Of a stretch of DNA of 64,000 bases, positions 53,501 to 63,900 are shown piece after piece. The stretch's first letter is position 1; each line of letters begins with the position of its first letter. Location: contig OU744454.1 of assembly GCA_916610825.1 (NCBI GenBank), positions 2,152,501 through 2,216,500 of the forward strand. The letters are read 5' to 3'. A program made the position numbers and the translations under genes. Origin of the DNA: Haliclystus octoradiatus (Eukaryota > Cnidaria > Staurozoa > Stauromedusae > Haliclystidae). Below the pieces are notes generated by a model that was given only the letters and a program-made list of their open reading frames with translations, was not told the origin of the DNA and ran no database searches.

Positions 53501-56340
53501 TCCCATCCGGATGATTGGATAGGATCTGGATTTAAAAACATTTTCACAAGATGTTCCAAAATAGGAAATTCAAAGTTAATTTTTCACAAGTTTTTTATAA
53601 GTTTTTCGATTTCACAACTTTTTCACAACTTTTTTATTCATATCGTTGAATTCACAAATCGATAATTTCTAATCCATTGCCCATCTCTATTAATTTAGAA
53701 AATTGACACTAAAAAATAATATTCACTCGCCTGAACAAAGTATTGATATTTCCCAAACAACCAAATCATTATTGCCACAAACAAACTAATGAATTACAAA
53801 AGAAATAAATAATACATAGCACAACTCCAAGAAATTGTCAATTTGTTAATCGACTATATTCCCAAATACAAGGCATTTTTATTGGATTTATCATTTTACC
53901 GCAAACCGGGTAAGTTTTTTTCACTGGTATGGTTGGTTAGTTGGTTAATCAGGCATGAGAATTTTCAGACTTTTAGCGGATTTCAGACTATTTCCACACT
54001 TCTGGACTCTATAGATTGCCTTTTTCCCATTGAAATCCATTATAAATATCTAGATTTCCTTGATTTCAGACTATTTTTGAAATTTGAATGCTCATTTCTG
54101 GTTAATGTTTTTGGAGCGACTTAATGGCGGGAATTAATGGTTTGATGCTCTTCTGGACACCCATCAATAGTGCTTCTGTTAGGGATTGAATCCAAGGCCA
54201 AGCAGACCCAGGTCCACTGCCCTAACCACAACACCATGGCCTCATTATGAAGTGCCAAAAGGCTCACTATTACTTCTTGTTCGGCGCGGTACTTGTTTAG
54301 AGATCGTGTTACTTGTTTGCGAGATTGTGTTACTTGTTTTGGAGATCCCGTTACTTCTCTTTGCGATCGCGCTACTTGTTTGGAGATCTCGTTGCTTCTT
54401 TTGGCGATCGAGCTACTTGTTTAGAGTTTCCGTCACTTGTGAGAGAATCATGTCACATACAAAATTTAAAGATAATCATAGCCGTGACAAGTACAGTTAG
54501 CGGTGACTTATTTCAAGAACTCTAAATCACAGATACAGTCGAACTCGGTTAATATCCCCTCTTTTAATATCCCCACATAAAACTGATTTCTATTTTCCAT
54601 TCTCCATACAAACTCTCATAATCCTACCTCGCTTAATGTCCCGCTTTTCGGGATTGTACCAGAGGGGGGATATTAAGCAAGTTCGACTGTAATAAGGATT
54701 CGGTAAAAATATAACACGGGAAATAATGTAGGCCTACGAGAAATATTCATTTACAATAGCTTGTGTAATCATATTTGTTTAATGACTATAATTCATTAAA
54801 GGTCATGCTGTAAGTTTGTTGCATATTTCAATAACGAATACTGTGTAATTATTTCTATAGTCTAATAATTTACGGAAAAGGCTTAATTTTGCCTCATTTT
54901 GTGTCAATATTATAGCCTAATTTAATATTCATATATGACACTTTCTAAAACTACAATATTGTATTTAGCTTCGATAGGAAGAAAATGTGAGGGTTTGTAC
55001 AGGAAATGAAAAAAATTGTAGGTTGGGTGATTGTCAATACACCAGCCAATCAAGTCTTATAACGAATATAAATTACCATCGAATCGAAATACAATATTGT
55101 AGTTTTAGAAATTGTCGACTTCCATTTATAAATTATTAGACTATAGAATTGACAAAAAGATGAGGCAAAAGCCTTATTCGTATATTATTAGACTATAATA
55201 ATTTAATAATATATTATTCATTACCGAAATAGGCAGCAAATTTACAAACATGACCTTCAATGAATTACAGCTATTAAAAAAATGATATACACAAGCTATT
55301 GTGGATGAATATTTCTCGTACATTATTCCCAGTGTTATATTTTTACCGAATCCTTATTATCTTCTACGATGTCGATTTCGAAATCTTGAAATAAATCACC
55401 GCAATTGTACTTGTCACGGCTATGATTATCTTTAACTCTTGTATGTGACGTGATTCTCTCACAAGTGACGGAAACTCTAAACAAGTAGCACGATCGCCAA
55501 AAGAAGTGACAGGATCTCCAAACAAGTAGCGCGATCGCAAAGAGAAGTAACGGGATCTCAAAAACAAGTAACACAATCTCGCAAACAAGTAACGTGATCT
55601 CTAAACAGGTACCGCGCCGAACAAGAAGTAGTAGAGAGCCTTTTGGCACTTCATAGCCTCATTAACATAAGCAGTAATGATAGTGTTAATGCTTTGGGAG
55701 CGTGTGTGAGTTGAATGGCGGGATGCCCACTGGTCATGATAGGGGCAAAAACTGGGAGAAGATGATCACAGGGCGTAACTTGCATATCCTGGGACCAATT
55801 TAATTAAGACAACATAATATCTTCAAACTTACCATCCAATCAAAGAAATTGCTGCAGCACATCTTTTAACAGCAAGGATTGTGTCCTAAATGTATGGAAT
55901 TTAATAAAAAGAGAATCAATAATCATGTGTTCTAGTTACAGTTTTAATTTCAAACTGTGAGACCTTAACTTGATCGGCAGCTGCGCAAATTTGTTTTGGA
56001 ATATAGTATGAAGTAAACAGTAGCCTACGAATGGCCATCTTTTGATTTCCATAAGCAAAGCGAATCATGAACTATTCCTTGCATGATAAGCTTCGCAACA
56101 TGAAAGCTAAATAATATGTGAAGCCTTCACGTGTTGCAAAAATGTCAATAAATCTGGATGTCAAAAAACATTCCACTTGATCAATTCAGACTTCAGTAGG
56201 CCTGTGTTGGGCTCCACATGTCATGTTAGTCTAAAATTTGACCTGGACAAATTAGCGCATTGACAGTAAAACAAACTTACACATCTTCCTGGTTTATCAG
56301 GATATAATGGACAAGAAAAATTATAATTCGTAAGCACCAT
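44557..56340 (-). CDS. Seven-helix receptor, cAMP-receptor-like (Dicty_CAR type)
   Basis: Fourteen minus-strand exons: 56281-56340, 55833-55885, 53731-53785, 52505-52561, 51169-51229, 50100-50187, 48730-48819, 48114-48152, 47850-47928, 47650-47697, 46418-46500, 45707-45786, 45002-45072 and 44557-44622. Phases all join, giving 309 residues. Seven hydrophobic helices can be read: ISLIGCLFVAIMIWLF (1), MILALTLSAFFGSISYIM (2), the segment around FQAFMMSYFGDWATLLWVCC (3), WGVPLIWAAVPFIG (4), WYIPMYLLSFTMLATYIFII (5), LAYPLIYLSLSICPFIF (6), YTLIILSVITAPLQGAVNSL (7). A Cys before helix 3 and the GVWCWI motif in loop 2 form the likely disulfide; GVWCWI and APLQG..N are traits I associate with slime-mould cAMP receptors and animal relatives such as GPR157. 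The N terminus has a sequon (N7-F-S). An open frame continues upstream to 56466, so a longer N terminus is possible. Ligand unknown. Confidence 0.85.
47405..47586. repeat. Pogo-like MITE A, diverged full-length copy
   Basis: TACAGTGAAACGTGTACATA at the left and 'ATAACAGGTTTGACTGTA' at the right. The left half carries extra bases. Confidence 0.75.
48210..48610. repeat. Dispersed repeat K interrupted by MITE A
   Basis: The segments 48210-48388 and 48570-48610 together match 37105-37345. The MITE A sits exactly where the uninterrupted copy reads from TGTTGTATT into CAATCCTGC. Confidence 0.65.
48389..48569. repeat. Pogo-like MITE A, full length, inside repeat K
   Basis: TACAGTGAAACCTGTATATA and 'AACAGGTTTGACTGTA' bound it. 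The neighbouring repeat K copy provides an empty site, consistent with insertion at TA. Confidence 0.8.
48867..48976. repeat. Short form of MITE A
   Basis: About 110 bp: TACAGTCAAACCTGTTATAA to 'TATACAGGTTTTACTGTA', missing the central segment, as at 33265-33371. Confidence 0.75.
49128..49286. repeat. MITE A, left end missing
   Basis: The copy starts at GTCACCTCATACAGCGACCA and ends with TATACAGGTTTCACTGTA. Confidence 0.7.
50318..50493. repeat. hAT-like MITE, family F, copy 2, with a small insertion
   Basis: The ends CAGGGTCCGACAAAATG and 'CTTTTGTCGGATCCTG' are inverted repeats. TTTCTAGT flanks both sides as an 8-bp duplication (50310-50317, 50494-50501). Compared with 159-278 it carries about 50 extra bases near 50378-50430, bounded by a TTCTGAATT repeat and containing the small hairpin TTGATGTTT/AAACATCAA. 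Confidence 0.8.
51256..51489. repeat. Hairpin element I, copy 1
   Basis: A unique 5' part (GTAAAACGTTGTCTTACTG and TCAATGCAAAATATAGCAGA) is followed by an almost perfect inverted repeat with arms of about 70 bp (GTCAGAGAATCAGACAGTCA ... its complement) around a short loop. ACATATGA flanks both ends (51243-51250, 51490-51497), and the similarity of the flanks continues weakly for a few more bases. Confidence 0.75.
51811..52221. repeat. MITE A split by an inserted MITE B
   Basis: The left part (51811-51924) runs from ACTTGTTATAACAGTCACC to CCTGTATATAA. The right part (52140-52221) resumes at GCCACCTGTATACAGTGG and ends TATACAGGTTTCACTG. Together they form one MITE A, so MITE B came later. Confidence 0.85.
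51925..52139. repeat. MITE B, variant-core copy, inside MITE A
   Basis: The ends CCCCTGCGAAAGAAAATCCA and 'GAACTTTTTTTCGCAGGGG' are inverted repeats. The interior has many TTCATGAAC and ACCGGTTCATGAAC-like units and the variant core 'GGGCAATTTCACGTTAATG'. Confidence 0.8.
53176..53371. repeat. MITE B copy
   Basis: CCCCTGTGAAAATAG at the left and 'GTTTTTCACAGGGG' at the right, with 'TTAAATGGCCCAATTTTCA' and several TTCATGAAC units between. An (ATC)n run abuts its left side. Confidence 0.7.
53885..54240 (-). repeat. SINE family C interrupted by hAT-like MITE M
   Basis: The SINE tail (CGCAAACCGGGTAAG, 53898 onward) and head side (GGGATTGAATCC, then 'CCTAACCACAACACC') are separated by the MITE at 53950-54100. 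Confidence 0.65.
53950..54100. repeat. hAT-like MITE, family M, copy 2
   Basis: CAGGCATGAGAATTTTCAG at the left and 'GAATGCTCATTTCTG' at the right. TGGTTAAT occurs at both borders (53942-53949; 54099-54106, sharing its first two bases with the element end). It matches 35209-35360 along its length. Confidence 0.75.
54246..55655. mobile_element. Foldback element with 7-bp target duplication
   Basis: The two ends mirror each other for several hundred bases: TATGAAGTGCCAAAAGGCTC on the left and GAGCCTTTTGGCACTTCATA on the right, then 'TTCGGCGCGGTAC' and its complement. The arms contain irregular ~20-bp repeats with GTTACTTGTTT and GAGATC. The arms run to about 54980 and from about 55010, around a small centre. 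GCCTCAT lies at 54239-54245 and 55656-55662 as a perfect 7-bp duplication. Long inverted arms with internal repeats and a 7-bp target recall Galileo-type (P superfamily) foldback elements. No transposase frame is present. Hydrophobic ORFs in both arms are products of the short repeats. Confidence 0.75.
54536..54689. repeat. Pogo-like MITE H inside the foldback left arm
   Basis: CAGTCGAACTCGGTTAATAT at the left and 'TATTAAGCAAGTTCGACTG' at the right are inverted repeats. TA flanks both sides. The right arm of the foldback lacks it and reads GATAATAAGGATTCGG straight through, so it serves as the empty site. Confidence 0.85.
55656..55745 (-). repeat. SINE family C-like fragment right of the foldback
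   Basis: GCGTGTGTGAGTTGAATGGC and 'GGGATGCCCACTGGTCATGA' resemble the C family middle section. It may be the second half of a SINE into which the foldback inserted, or a separate copy. Confidence 0.4.
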
Positions 56341-56880
56341 GTTGTAGCTGACACCAAGTTTCAATGATACAGTAATGTCAAACTTCAAAAATGTCCTTTC
56401 CAAGAAAATGTTGTTGTTGAAAAGCTGAATGTGAAGTAGAGAAATGCAGAAGTATGCAAATTGCAAAGGTTAATTGAAAATATATTTTAATTGTTATATT
56501 ATGAGAGGCCAAATCATAAGGGCAGCAAGGCGTGAGAAACTGAATAAGCACGATCACGACTTGAATTGAATTGAACAATTATGCTATTCTTTATGTATTG
56601 TTAATATTTCATTTTGATACATTGTGTTTAAAAATTCATCATGTGCTTCATGTCTATGTGGTAATATGAATATATGATATGACAGAAGAAGTTGAATTAC
56701 AGTTCGTCCCTTTGAAATTTGATCAGTTTTAGTAATGTATTAGTTCATTTCATGGTTTGGAGTCTGGCTGGACCTGGACTAGATGAAGATGAACTAGAAC
56801 TAGATGAAGATGAACTAGACGGTCCTGCATCCATGTAGACCATATAATAAATATGTGCGGTCATGAAATGAGAATCAGAG
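56341..56880. promoter_or_regulatory. Shared 5' region between GPCR and first SLC19 gene
   Basis: There are 540 bp between divergent start codons. It contains a two-copy direct repeat with GAACTAGATGAAGATGAACT at about 56785-56822. No core promoter element was recognised. Confidence 0.4.
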
Positions 56881-59800
56881 ATGGTTTCATGGCAGTTAAT
56901 AACATTATTATTGTGTGCTTATGGTTTTTTCAAAGAATTTAAACCGTCTGAGCCTTTTTTAACCCCTTATTTCAACACTACCAAACATTTTCGTTTGGAA
57001 GTGCTTACAAGTGAAATCTACCCAATATGGACCTATTCTTATTTGATATCATTATTAATAGTGATATTTGTTGCAGACCTACTACTTTATAATAAGCCCT
57101 TGATAATTATAGAAGGAGCTGCTCATGTTTGTACACGAGCTCTGTATGTGTGGAGTAGCACAATATTTGAAATGCAATGTGGACAAGCTTGTTATGGCTT
57201 TGCAACAGCTACTGAAGTGGCCTACTTCTCTTATATATATAGTATGCTAGAACCAAGTAAATATCAGACAGTAACAGGATATGCCAGGTCTGCAGTGCTG
57301 TTTGGTCATTCAATTTCTGGATTAATTGGGCAATTATTAATCTCAATAAAATTAGCAGACTATTTGATCCTAAATTATATTTCAGGCCTCAGTGTACTTG
57401 TTGCTTTTGTGATATCATGGGCCTTGCCATCCGTGAAAGCAACTGTCTTTGAAAAGGAAGAGGATACACTGCTTGCTGATGTTACGCAACAAAATGCAAC
57501 AAGATGCAGAGTTTTCCCGTTTTATCAACTATGGAGGTTATTTATCACATCATATTCTGATCATAAAATCTTAATGTGGAGTGTATGGTGGTCTTTGACA
57601 ATGTGTGGATATTTGCAAGTTGATAATTATGTACAAACTTTATGGAGTGAAATTGCAAACAAAAATAATAACGATATTACTTGGAATGGCATTGTAGATT
57701 CTATGGCAACGTTGGGCGGTGCAGCTGTAGCATTTTCTGTATCAAAATTTACATTTGGATCACAAAATCCAATATTTGCTGAGATTTTACTTGGTTTTAT
57801 TGCGTTGATAGACGCTTTGTTATTAGTTGTGATGATCAAAACTGAAATACTGTGGATTGCTTATTTGTGTCATGTATTTTTTGGTTCGGCTTATGCATTG
57901 ATGATAACACTGGCTACGTAAGTTCTTTTATTTGAATTTTGTTGATAATTCTCGAGGGGGACTACTTGCATTCATAATTCTTTTCTGGTCACTACGGTCA
58001 CTCAATTCAATCACAATCATGAAAAAAAAGAAACAGAAAATTTTAAGAAAGTTGGAGGCAAGGAAACAAAGCCATGTATGCAACCAAGTTTGAAATATGA
58101 TAGCAGGTTTCAAAATAAATTGGATAAATGCATGCCAGTCTCGTGAGCCTTTTAACTTGAATTTAAAATTGAATTTGTAGGGTTCATGAACTATTAATGA
58201 GCCTCCTGAACTGTTCATACACACACAGTTTAAGAACTTTACAAAATTCATGAACTGTTCATGAACGTTAAATGGCCTGTTTTTCATTGACTTCGACAGT
58301 TCATGAACAGTTATAAAAAACGGATTATTTAAATTTTATGAATTTTTTTCACAGGGGTCGTTATTATGGTTTTTTTTATTGTTTGCAAAAACAAAATCAA
58401 TTATATCTTTGACAGATAAATGAGACCTTTCTGATTGGTTAACAGATTAATGACCAATTCTAAAAAAAAGATTTAAGGGATATTTTATAGTCAAAGGTAT
58501 AATAATCTATCTCATTTGGCCAGACAGACAGATATAAATGCAAAAATCATATAAAAACTATACAGTGTAACCCGCTTATGTGCAATTCGGATAAGTGAAA
58601 TTCTCGCTTATCTGCAACCTGGCTTTGAAACCCGTTAAACAATTTTCTGGTCAAGTCCTTGCTAAACAATTTCGGATAACTGCAAATTCGGATAAATGCA
58701 ATGAAAACCGTGTGCAATTTTGACTTGCACTTAAGCGGGTTACACTGTATAATTAATCAAAGGCCCTCCAAGTTCATTCATGAATCATTCAAATTTGGAA
58801 CTGGAATACCCCCTGCAAAATAACGTTCATGAACATGAAATAGATGCATTTTGTTAACTTTTTCTCGAAAACAGCTCATGCACAAATCCTTAAAAGGTGT
58901 ATTATTTCACGTTTACAGATTCCTCATTTCTCATGAAAAGTTCATCGGCTATTCATTATTTGTAAAACATTGTCTTACTGATTGAACTTCTAGGGCTCAA
59001 TGCAAAATATAGCAGAGCTTAAATAATAAAAGTCAGAGAATCAGACAGTCATGTTTGCTACTTGAAGTTTCACATTGAGGTGATCATCAGGCAATCTATT
59101 CAATAGATTATAGATTGCCTGATGATTGCCTCGTCGTGAAACTTCAAGCAGTAGCGAACATGACTGTCTGATTCTCTGACTTTTATTAGACTATTCATTA
59201 TTTATCTATTAAATTTTAGAGAATTAATGTTTATTACAATTTACAAAGTTGTGTGTATGTCTGGGAAATGTTGAGACGACTATGACCAGCTTTCGCAGGC
59301 ACAATTATTGAAAAATATAATTCCTGCAGGCACATTTTTCCAAAAGTTAAGAGTATTCTGAATCTATAAATAATTCGTAAAGATTATTAATGAAACCGAA
59401 TAAGAATTGCATAAGGATGAAACTAATCACGCTATATGTATTTAATAAGGTAAGTTTAAATTGCTTGACAAGGAAATTTTCCGGTAAAATATTTGCAGGC
59501 GTTTTTGAGGCAAGATTATGTAATCACATTGCACCTACCAATTTGTAATGTATTTTATCATCTTCTAATGATTCTTTATTGTAGACTCCATATCGCATCG
59601 CAATTAAAAAACCTTGGGTTTGGACTCATTTTTGGCTGGAATACATTTGCTGCTTTATTTTTTCAAACGATATTGACTGTGATTGTTTCAGATAAACATG
59701 GTCTTGATTTGGGAATACGGAGTCAGGTATGTGTTTTTCTCAGGGGTAGAACCTTCTCTACTGCTGACCCTAAACGCTGGTTGGTAGTCAATTTAGGCAT

Positions 59801-60258
59801 GGTTTATACACCACTAGCTGTGAATTTATACATTAAATTTTGAGAACGGAGTCCGAAACTAAATTGTCTCAACTGGATAGGATCGGCACATGTACAGAAC
59901 AACATATAAACAAGACCTTAATTACCTTATCAAACTTTATTTTTTCAATTACCATTTTCTCATATACCAGATAAGCTTCATGTCACCGGGGTGGTGGTTG
60001 AATTGTTTTGAAGCGTGTGTCAGTTTAATGACCAGATGCCCTCCCAATGCCAACCAATTGTGCTCAAACCAACAAACTTTTCACTGTTATTATTTTTAGT
60101 TTATTGTCTATGCCTGTTACCATGGTTTCATCGCAGTGGTCTTTCTCATTCGACCAATCTGGAGTATGATTTTGAATTGTATACACAAATTAAAGAGCTG
60201 CTTCGCTAAATACAGACTCTTAAAGATAAACGGTGATAGAAATCCTGTTTTGGCATGA
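56881..60258 (+). CDS. SLC19 family vitamin transporter, copy A
   Basis: Three exons, 56881-57917, 59585-59726 and 60100-60258, join in phase to 445 residues. The protein has the SLC19 plan of twelve membrane helices. Signatures are FFKEFKPSEPFLTPY at residues 17-30, TSEIYPIWTYSYL, TEVAYFSYIY (111-120) with the conserved acidic residue in a helix, and PSKYQTVTGYARSAVLF. A likely N-glycosylation site, N32-T-T, lies in the first outer loop, where vertebrate members carry theirs. SLC19 proteins import folate (A1) or thiamine (A2, A3) across the plasma membrane. The text looks closer to the thiamine carriers, but substrate cannot be fixed from sequence. The large first exon and later small exons are shared with its tandem copy at 60906. 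Intron 1 holds several repeats. Confidence 0.9.
58181..58357. repeat. MITE B copy (SLC19-A intron 1)
   Basis: GGTTCATGAACTATTAATGA at the left, core 'GAACGTTAAATGGCC', and 'GAATTTTTTTCACAGGGG' at the right. Confidence 0.65.
58561..58749. repeat. Pogo-like MITE G, copy 2
   Basis: TACAGTGTAACCCGCTTATG at the left and 'TTAAGCGGGTTACACTGTA' at the right. It is highly similar to 43955-44143 throughout, in the same orientation. Confidence 0.85.
58811..58950. repeat. MITE B fragment
   Basis: CCCCTGCAAAATAACGTTCA at the left edge, then scattered TCATGCAC and TTCATCGG remnants. The right end has decayed or been cut by the next element. Confidence 0.45.
58962..59190. repeat. Hairpin element I, copy 2
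   Basis: It has the same organisation as 51256-51489, a unique 5' part and then a long inverted repeat. CTATTCATTATTT flanks both sides (58949-58961, 59191-59203), a 13-bp direct repeat and longer than in copy 1. Confidence 0.8.
59965..60090 (-). repeat. SINE family C fragment (SLC19-A intron 2)
   Basis: 'CACCGGGGTGGTGGTTG', GAAGCGTGTGTCAGTTTAAT and 'GATGCCCTCCCAATGCCAAC' match the C family tail. The tRNA-like head is missing. Confidence 0.5.
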
Positions 60259-60905
60259 AGACCAAACATGATGAATTGAGTTCAATTGTTGAAGGACAAT
60301 ATTATGTGCAACCGTTCTTTATTAATGTAATTATTTGATATTTTTTGTAAAAATCACATTCAACATATTTTGGAGGATTGGAGTATGCCTTTATTACATT
60401 GATTCAAGGGTAATAGCCAAGAATAAGGAGGAGCACATATTTAAATTATAACTTAGTGATAAAACCGCAGAAAAATTTTGTTTTCATTGTTGTCTACGCT
60501 TTTTCAATCGATATATTTTCTAATTTGAAAAAATTTACTGCACCTCAAAAGCTTGACCGATTCAAGTATCGCTTATTTTGATATGCCGCATTTGACAAGT
60601 GATCAATTACAAAGAGATCAAAATCGTCAATTCAACACAAAAGCCTACTATGTAAAATGAAAGTACTTTCCTGCATTCTCTAGCGATATGCCTAATGTAC
60701 GATACATCTGGCCGATATATCGTATGAACGATAAGACTGGTAAACTCAATGCGAGGCGGGAACGTAAGGCTAACAAGGTGCGAATATATCAAAAGTAATG
60801 AGTGAGTGTGAGTCAGTGACTTTCTAATAACTAGTGACTTTCTCGTGTAAATTTAGCTTTATTCTTGGAGAGTAAACACTTCCAGAAGATCTGTTTGTGT
60901 TGAAT
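60259..60905. other. Spacer between the tandem SLC19 genes
   Basis: The 647-bp spacer must hold the 3' UTR of copy A and the promoter of copy B. No repeat family or ORF of note was recognised. Confidence 0.45.
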
Positions 60906-63900
60906 ATGGTTTCATGGAAATTGGCTACGTTTTTCTTATGCTCGTATGGGTTTTTCAAAGAGTTTAAACCATCTGAACCATTCTTAACTCCATATTTAAA
61001 CAGTACCGTCAAAAACTTTACCCTGGAAGAGCTTTCAAGTGAAGTCTTTCCAGTTTGGACTTATTCCTATTTGGTTGCTTTATTAATAGTATTCTTCATT
61101 GCAGATATGTTGCGATATAAACCATTAATAATAATAGAAGGAGCTTCATATGCGGGAACCCGTGTTCTTTTGATCTGGGGCAGCAGTATCTTTGCTATGC
61201 AAGGTATGCAAATTTGTTATGGAATTGCATCCGCAACAGAAGTTGCTTATTTTTCATATGTTTATAGTGTTGTAGAGCCAAGTAAATACCAAAAAGTAAC
61301 TGGCTATACTAGGTCAGTTATACTCTTTGGTCGATCGATGGCTGGATTACTTGGACAGCTATTGATTTCAACCAACACAGCAGATTATTTAATGTTAAAT
61401 TATGTATCAGCAGTCAGTGTATCTGTTGCTGTTATAATATCATGGGTCTTACCGCCAGTTAAAGCAACAGTTTTTGAAATTGAAAATGAATCAAGACTTT
61501 CAGAGCCAACGCAAGATCATGTTGTGAAAGCCGAGTGCTGTCACTCTATAAGAAGTTTTTCCTTTCTTCAACTGTGGAAACTATTTCTTTCCTCTTACTC
61601 CAATAATAAAATCTTGATGTGGAGCTTGTGGTGGGCACTGACAATGTGTGGCTATCTTCAAGTCGGTAATTATGTACAAAATCTTTGGAGTGAAATTGCA
61701 AGTGAAAATAATGATGACGCAAACTGGAATGGTGCAGTTGAAGCCATGGCAACGTTAATTGGTGCAGCAGTAGCATTTTCTATATCGATTTTCACATTTG
61801 GATCAAGCAATACAATATTTGCTGAAATTTTACTTGGTTGTGTTGCTGTTGTGGATTTTTTACTACTTGTTGTTATGGCGAAAACAAATATTCTTTGGTT
61901 AGCTTATTTGTGTCATATCTTGTATCGATCAGCTTATGCATTGATGATAAGCCTTGCAAGGTAAAATTGGCTATAGAAATTGTATTTGTTTACTGATAGG
62001 TTAAAGAGGCAAACGTTAACAGTGATGACAGTGTCATGCATAGGAATTATGGATCGTAAGCACTTGCATCCAGAGGGTCTGATTTCAGTGACATAATTAG
62101 GGGATTCCTATAAATTGTGAATAGAGAACCACCCTGTTTCGATAGCGTGAAAGTAGAATTTGTGAAAATTAGTCCCGAGAATTAGACATCATTAAAACAA
62201 AAAATTTTGTATCATTTGTCACCTATATTTTGTTCAAAAAGCTATATAAAATCAATTTTTCAAATAAATTAATCAGTGCAATTAAATTGGTAAAAAAGAA
62301 CAGACACCCTAGCAACCATCTCTAATAGTCCCATCAACAAATCCACTTGCCTTAATCACTTATTGGGTCAAATGAAATAAAATTTCAAAATCAAAAGTGA
62401 CTTTTACATCTGGTCTAAGCTATCATTATGATCATCACTGCATACCTTCATCAAATTGAGAGCTACAACCTTCAACAAATATTGGGCAAGGCTGCGAGAA
62501 ACAAAGCCGTGGATGAAAACAAATAAGAAAAGTTGTCAGCGTTTTTCAAAATAAATTGTAGAAAATATTTTCTTTTCGGATCTGCTCATTCCCATAATAA
62601 AATTATATTTTTACAGTATCAGTAGGCCTATATGCTACAGTGACAACTCGCAGTTGGTGGACTAGTATGCCTAATTTAGTCAAATACCAAGCTAAATTAA
62701 TGTTTAATTATCCGTAAACTTTCCATTGCAGCTTGCATATAGCATCACAGCTAAAAACTCTTGGATTTGGACTTATTTTCGGTTGGAATACATTTCTGGC
62801 ATTGATTTTTCAAACTATATTGACCGTAGTAGTAGCAGATGAACATGGTCTTAATCTTGCTATTCGAACTCAGGTAAAGTCTATTTTGTAGTATATACAA
62901 CAATTTACTTTTACATCACCTTTACATAAGTACCCATTACGTGCTAACTCCCTGTTTGCATGTCTATAGTGGTCATTTTATACAGGTTTTATAATTGGCT
63001 GTTATACACAGGTTAAGACTCGAAAAATCAGACATGTGTCTTGTAGGAACTTTCCTCAACCATCTAGAACATTCTTGAACATAGGAGAACCTACATGACT
63101 CCCCGCATAACTCACAATGACCATGCATGATCTAGCAGCTTCTAGCGTTTATCTAAACACTATAAATACAGTAAATGAAAACTATGAAAACTATGAGAAC
63201 TGAATGTACAGTCTACTATCAACATGTCAACTTGGAATTAATATTATTATTTATAAGGAGAAATATAGAAATTAATTCAACCTACGTTGTTATTATTGTT
63301 TCTCCAACATAAATCTACAGTTCTCATCAATTGGTCCGTCGAACCTACCTTGGACCTGAAGACTAAATGAGGGTCAATTTTACATCAGAAAAGTTTAGGG
63401 CTGAATAATTTTAGATCAAACATTTCAAGATAGAAAATTTGCGATAAAAATGCTTAGAGTAAGAAAGTTTTGGACTGAAAAATGGTTCAGTGGTCATGAT
63501 TTGCTACAAAAAAGTTTGTTTCTAGCCGAGAAACTTTACATATTGAAAATCAATCATGTTCAGTCTTAAACTTTTCTGCATTAACGCAGATAATCAACTA
63601 AATACATAAAAATAGGACATCAACTACCACCAACTTCAACTTCAGAGTATCCGTATGTAAGAGTGTTAAAGTGTCTGTGAAACGGTGAGAAATGTGTTGA
63701 ATATAAATTGTTTGTGAATCTCCTTGTTTTATGCAGTATAATTTCAATGAAAGCACTAGAATGATAATCCTATGAAAAGGGATGTTGAAACTACAACAAT
63801 TATTTTTCTGTTTCAATTTTCAGTTTATTATATATGGCTGTTACCATGGTTTTATTGCTGTTATCTTCCTAATAAGACCAATCTGGAATTGTATATCTAA

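Noticed and set aside
54186-54525. Hydrophobic ORFs (LLVCEIVLLV-type) in both arms of the foldback element, resembling a membrane protein
   Set aside because: They arise from ~20-bp DNA repeats in the arms and appear in two frames of both arms. There is no start context or domain.
56221-56466. Longer N terminus (42 extra residues) for the GPCR
   Set aside because: The frame is open and starts with a hydrophobic run, so it is not excluded, but cAMP-receptor-like proteins usually have short N termini. I kept the ATG at 56340.
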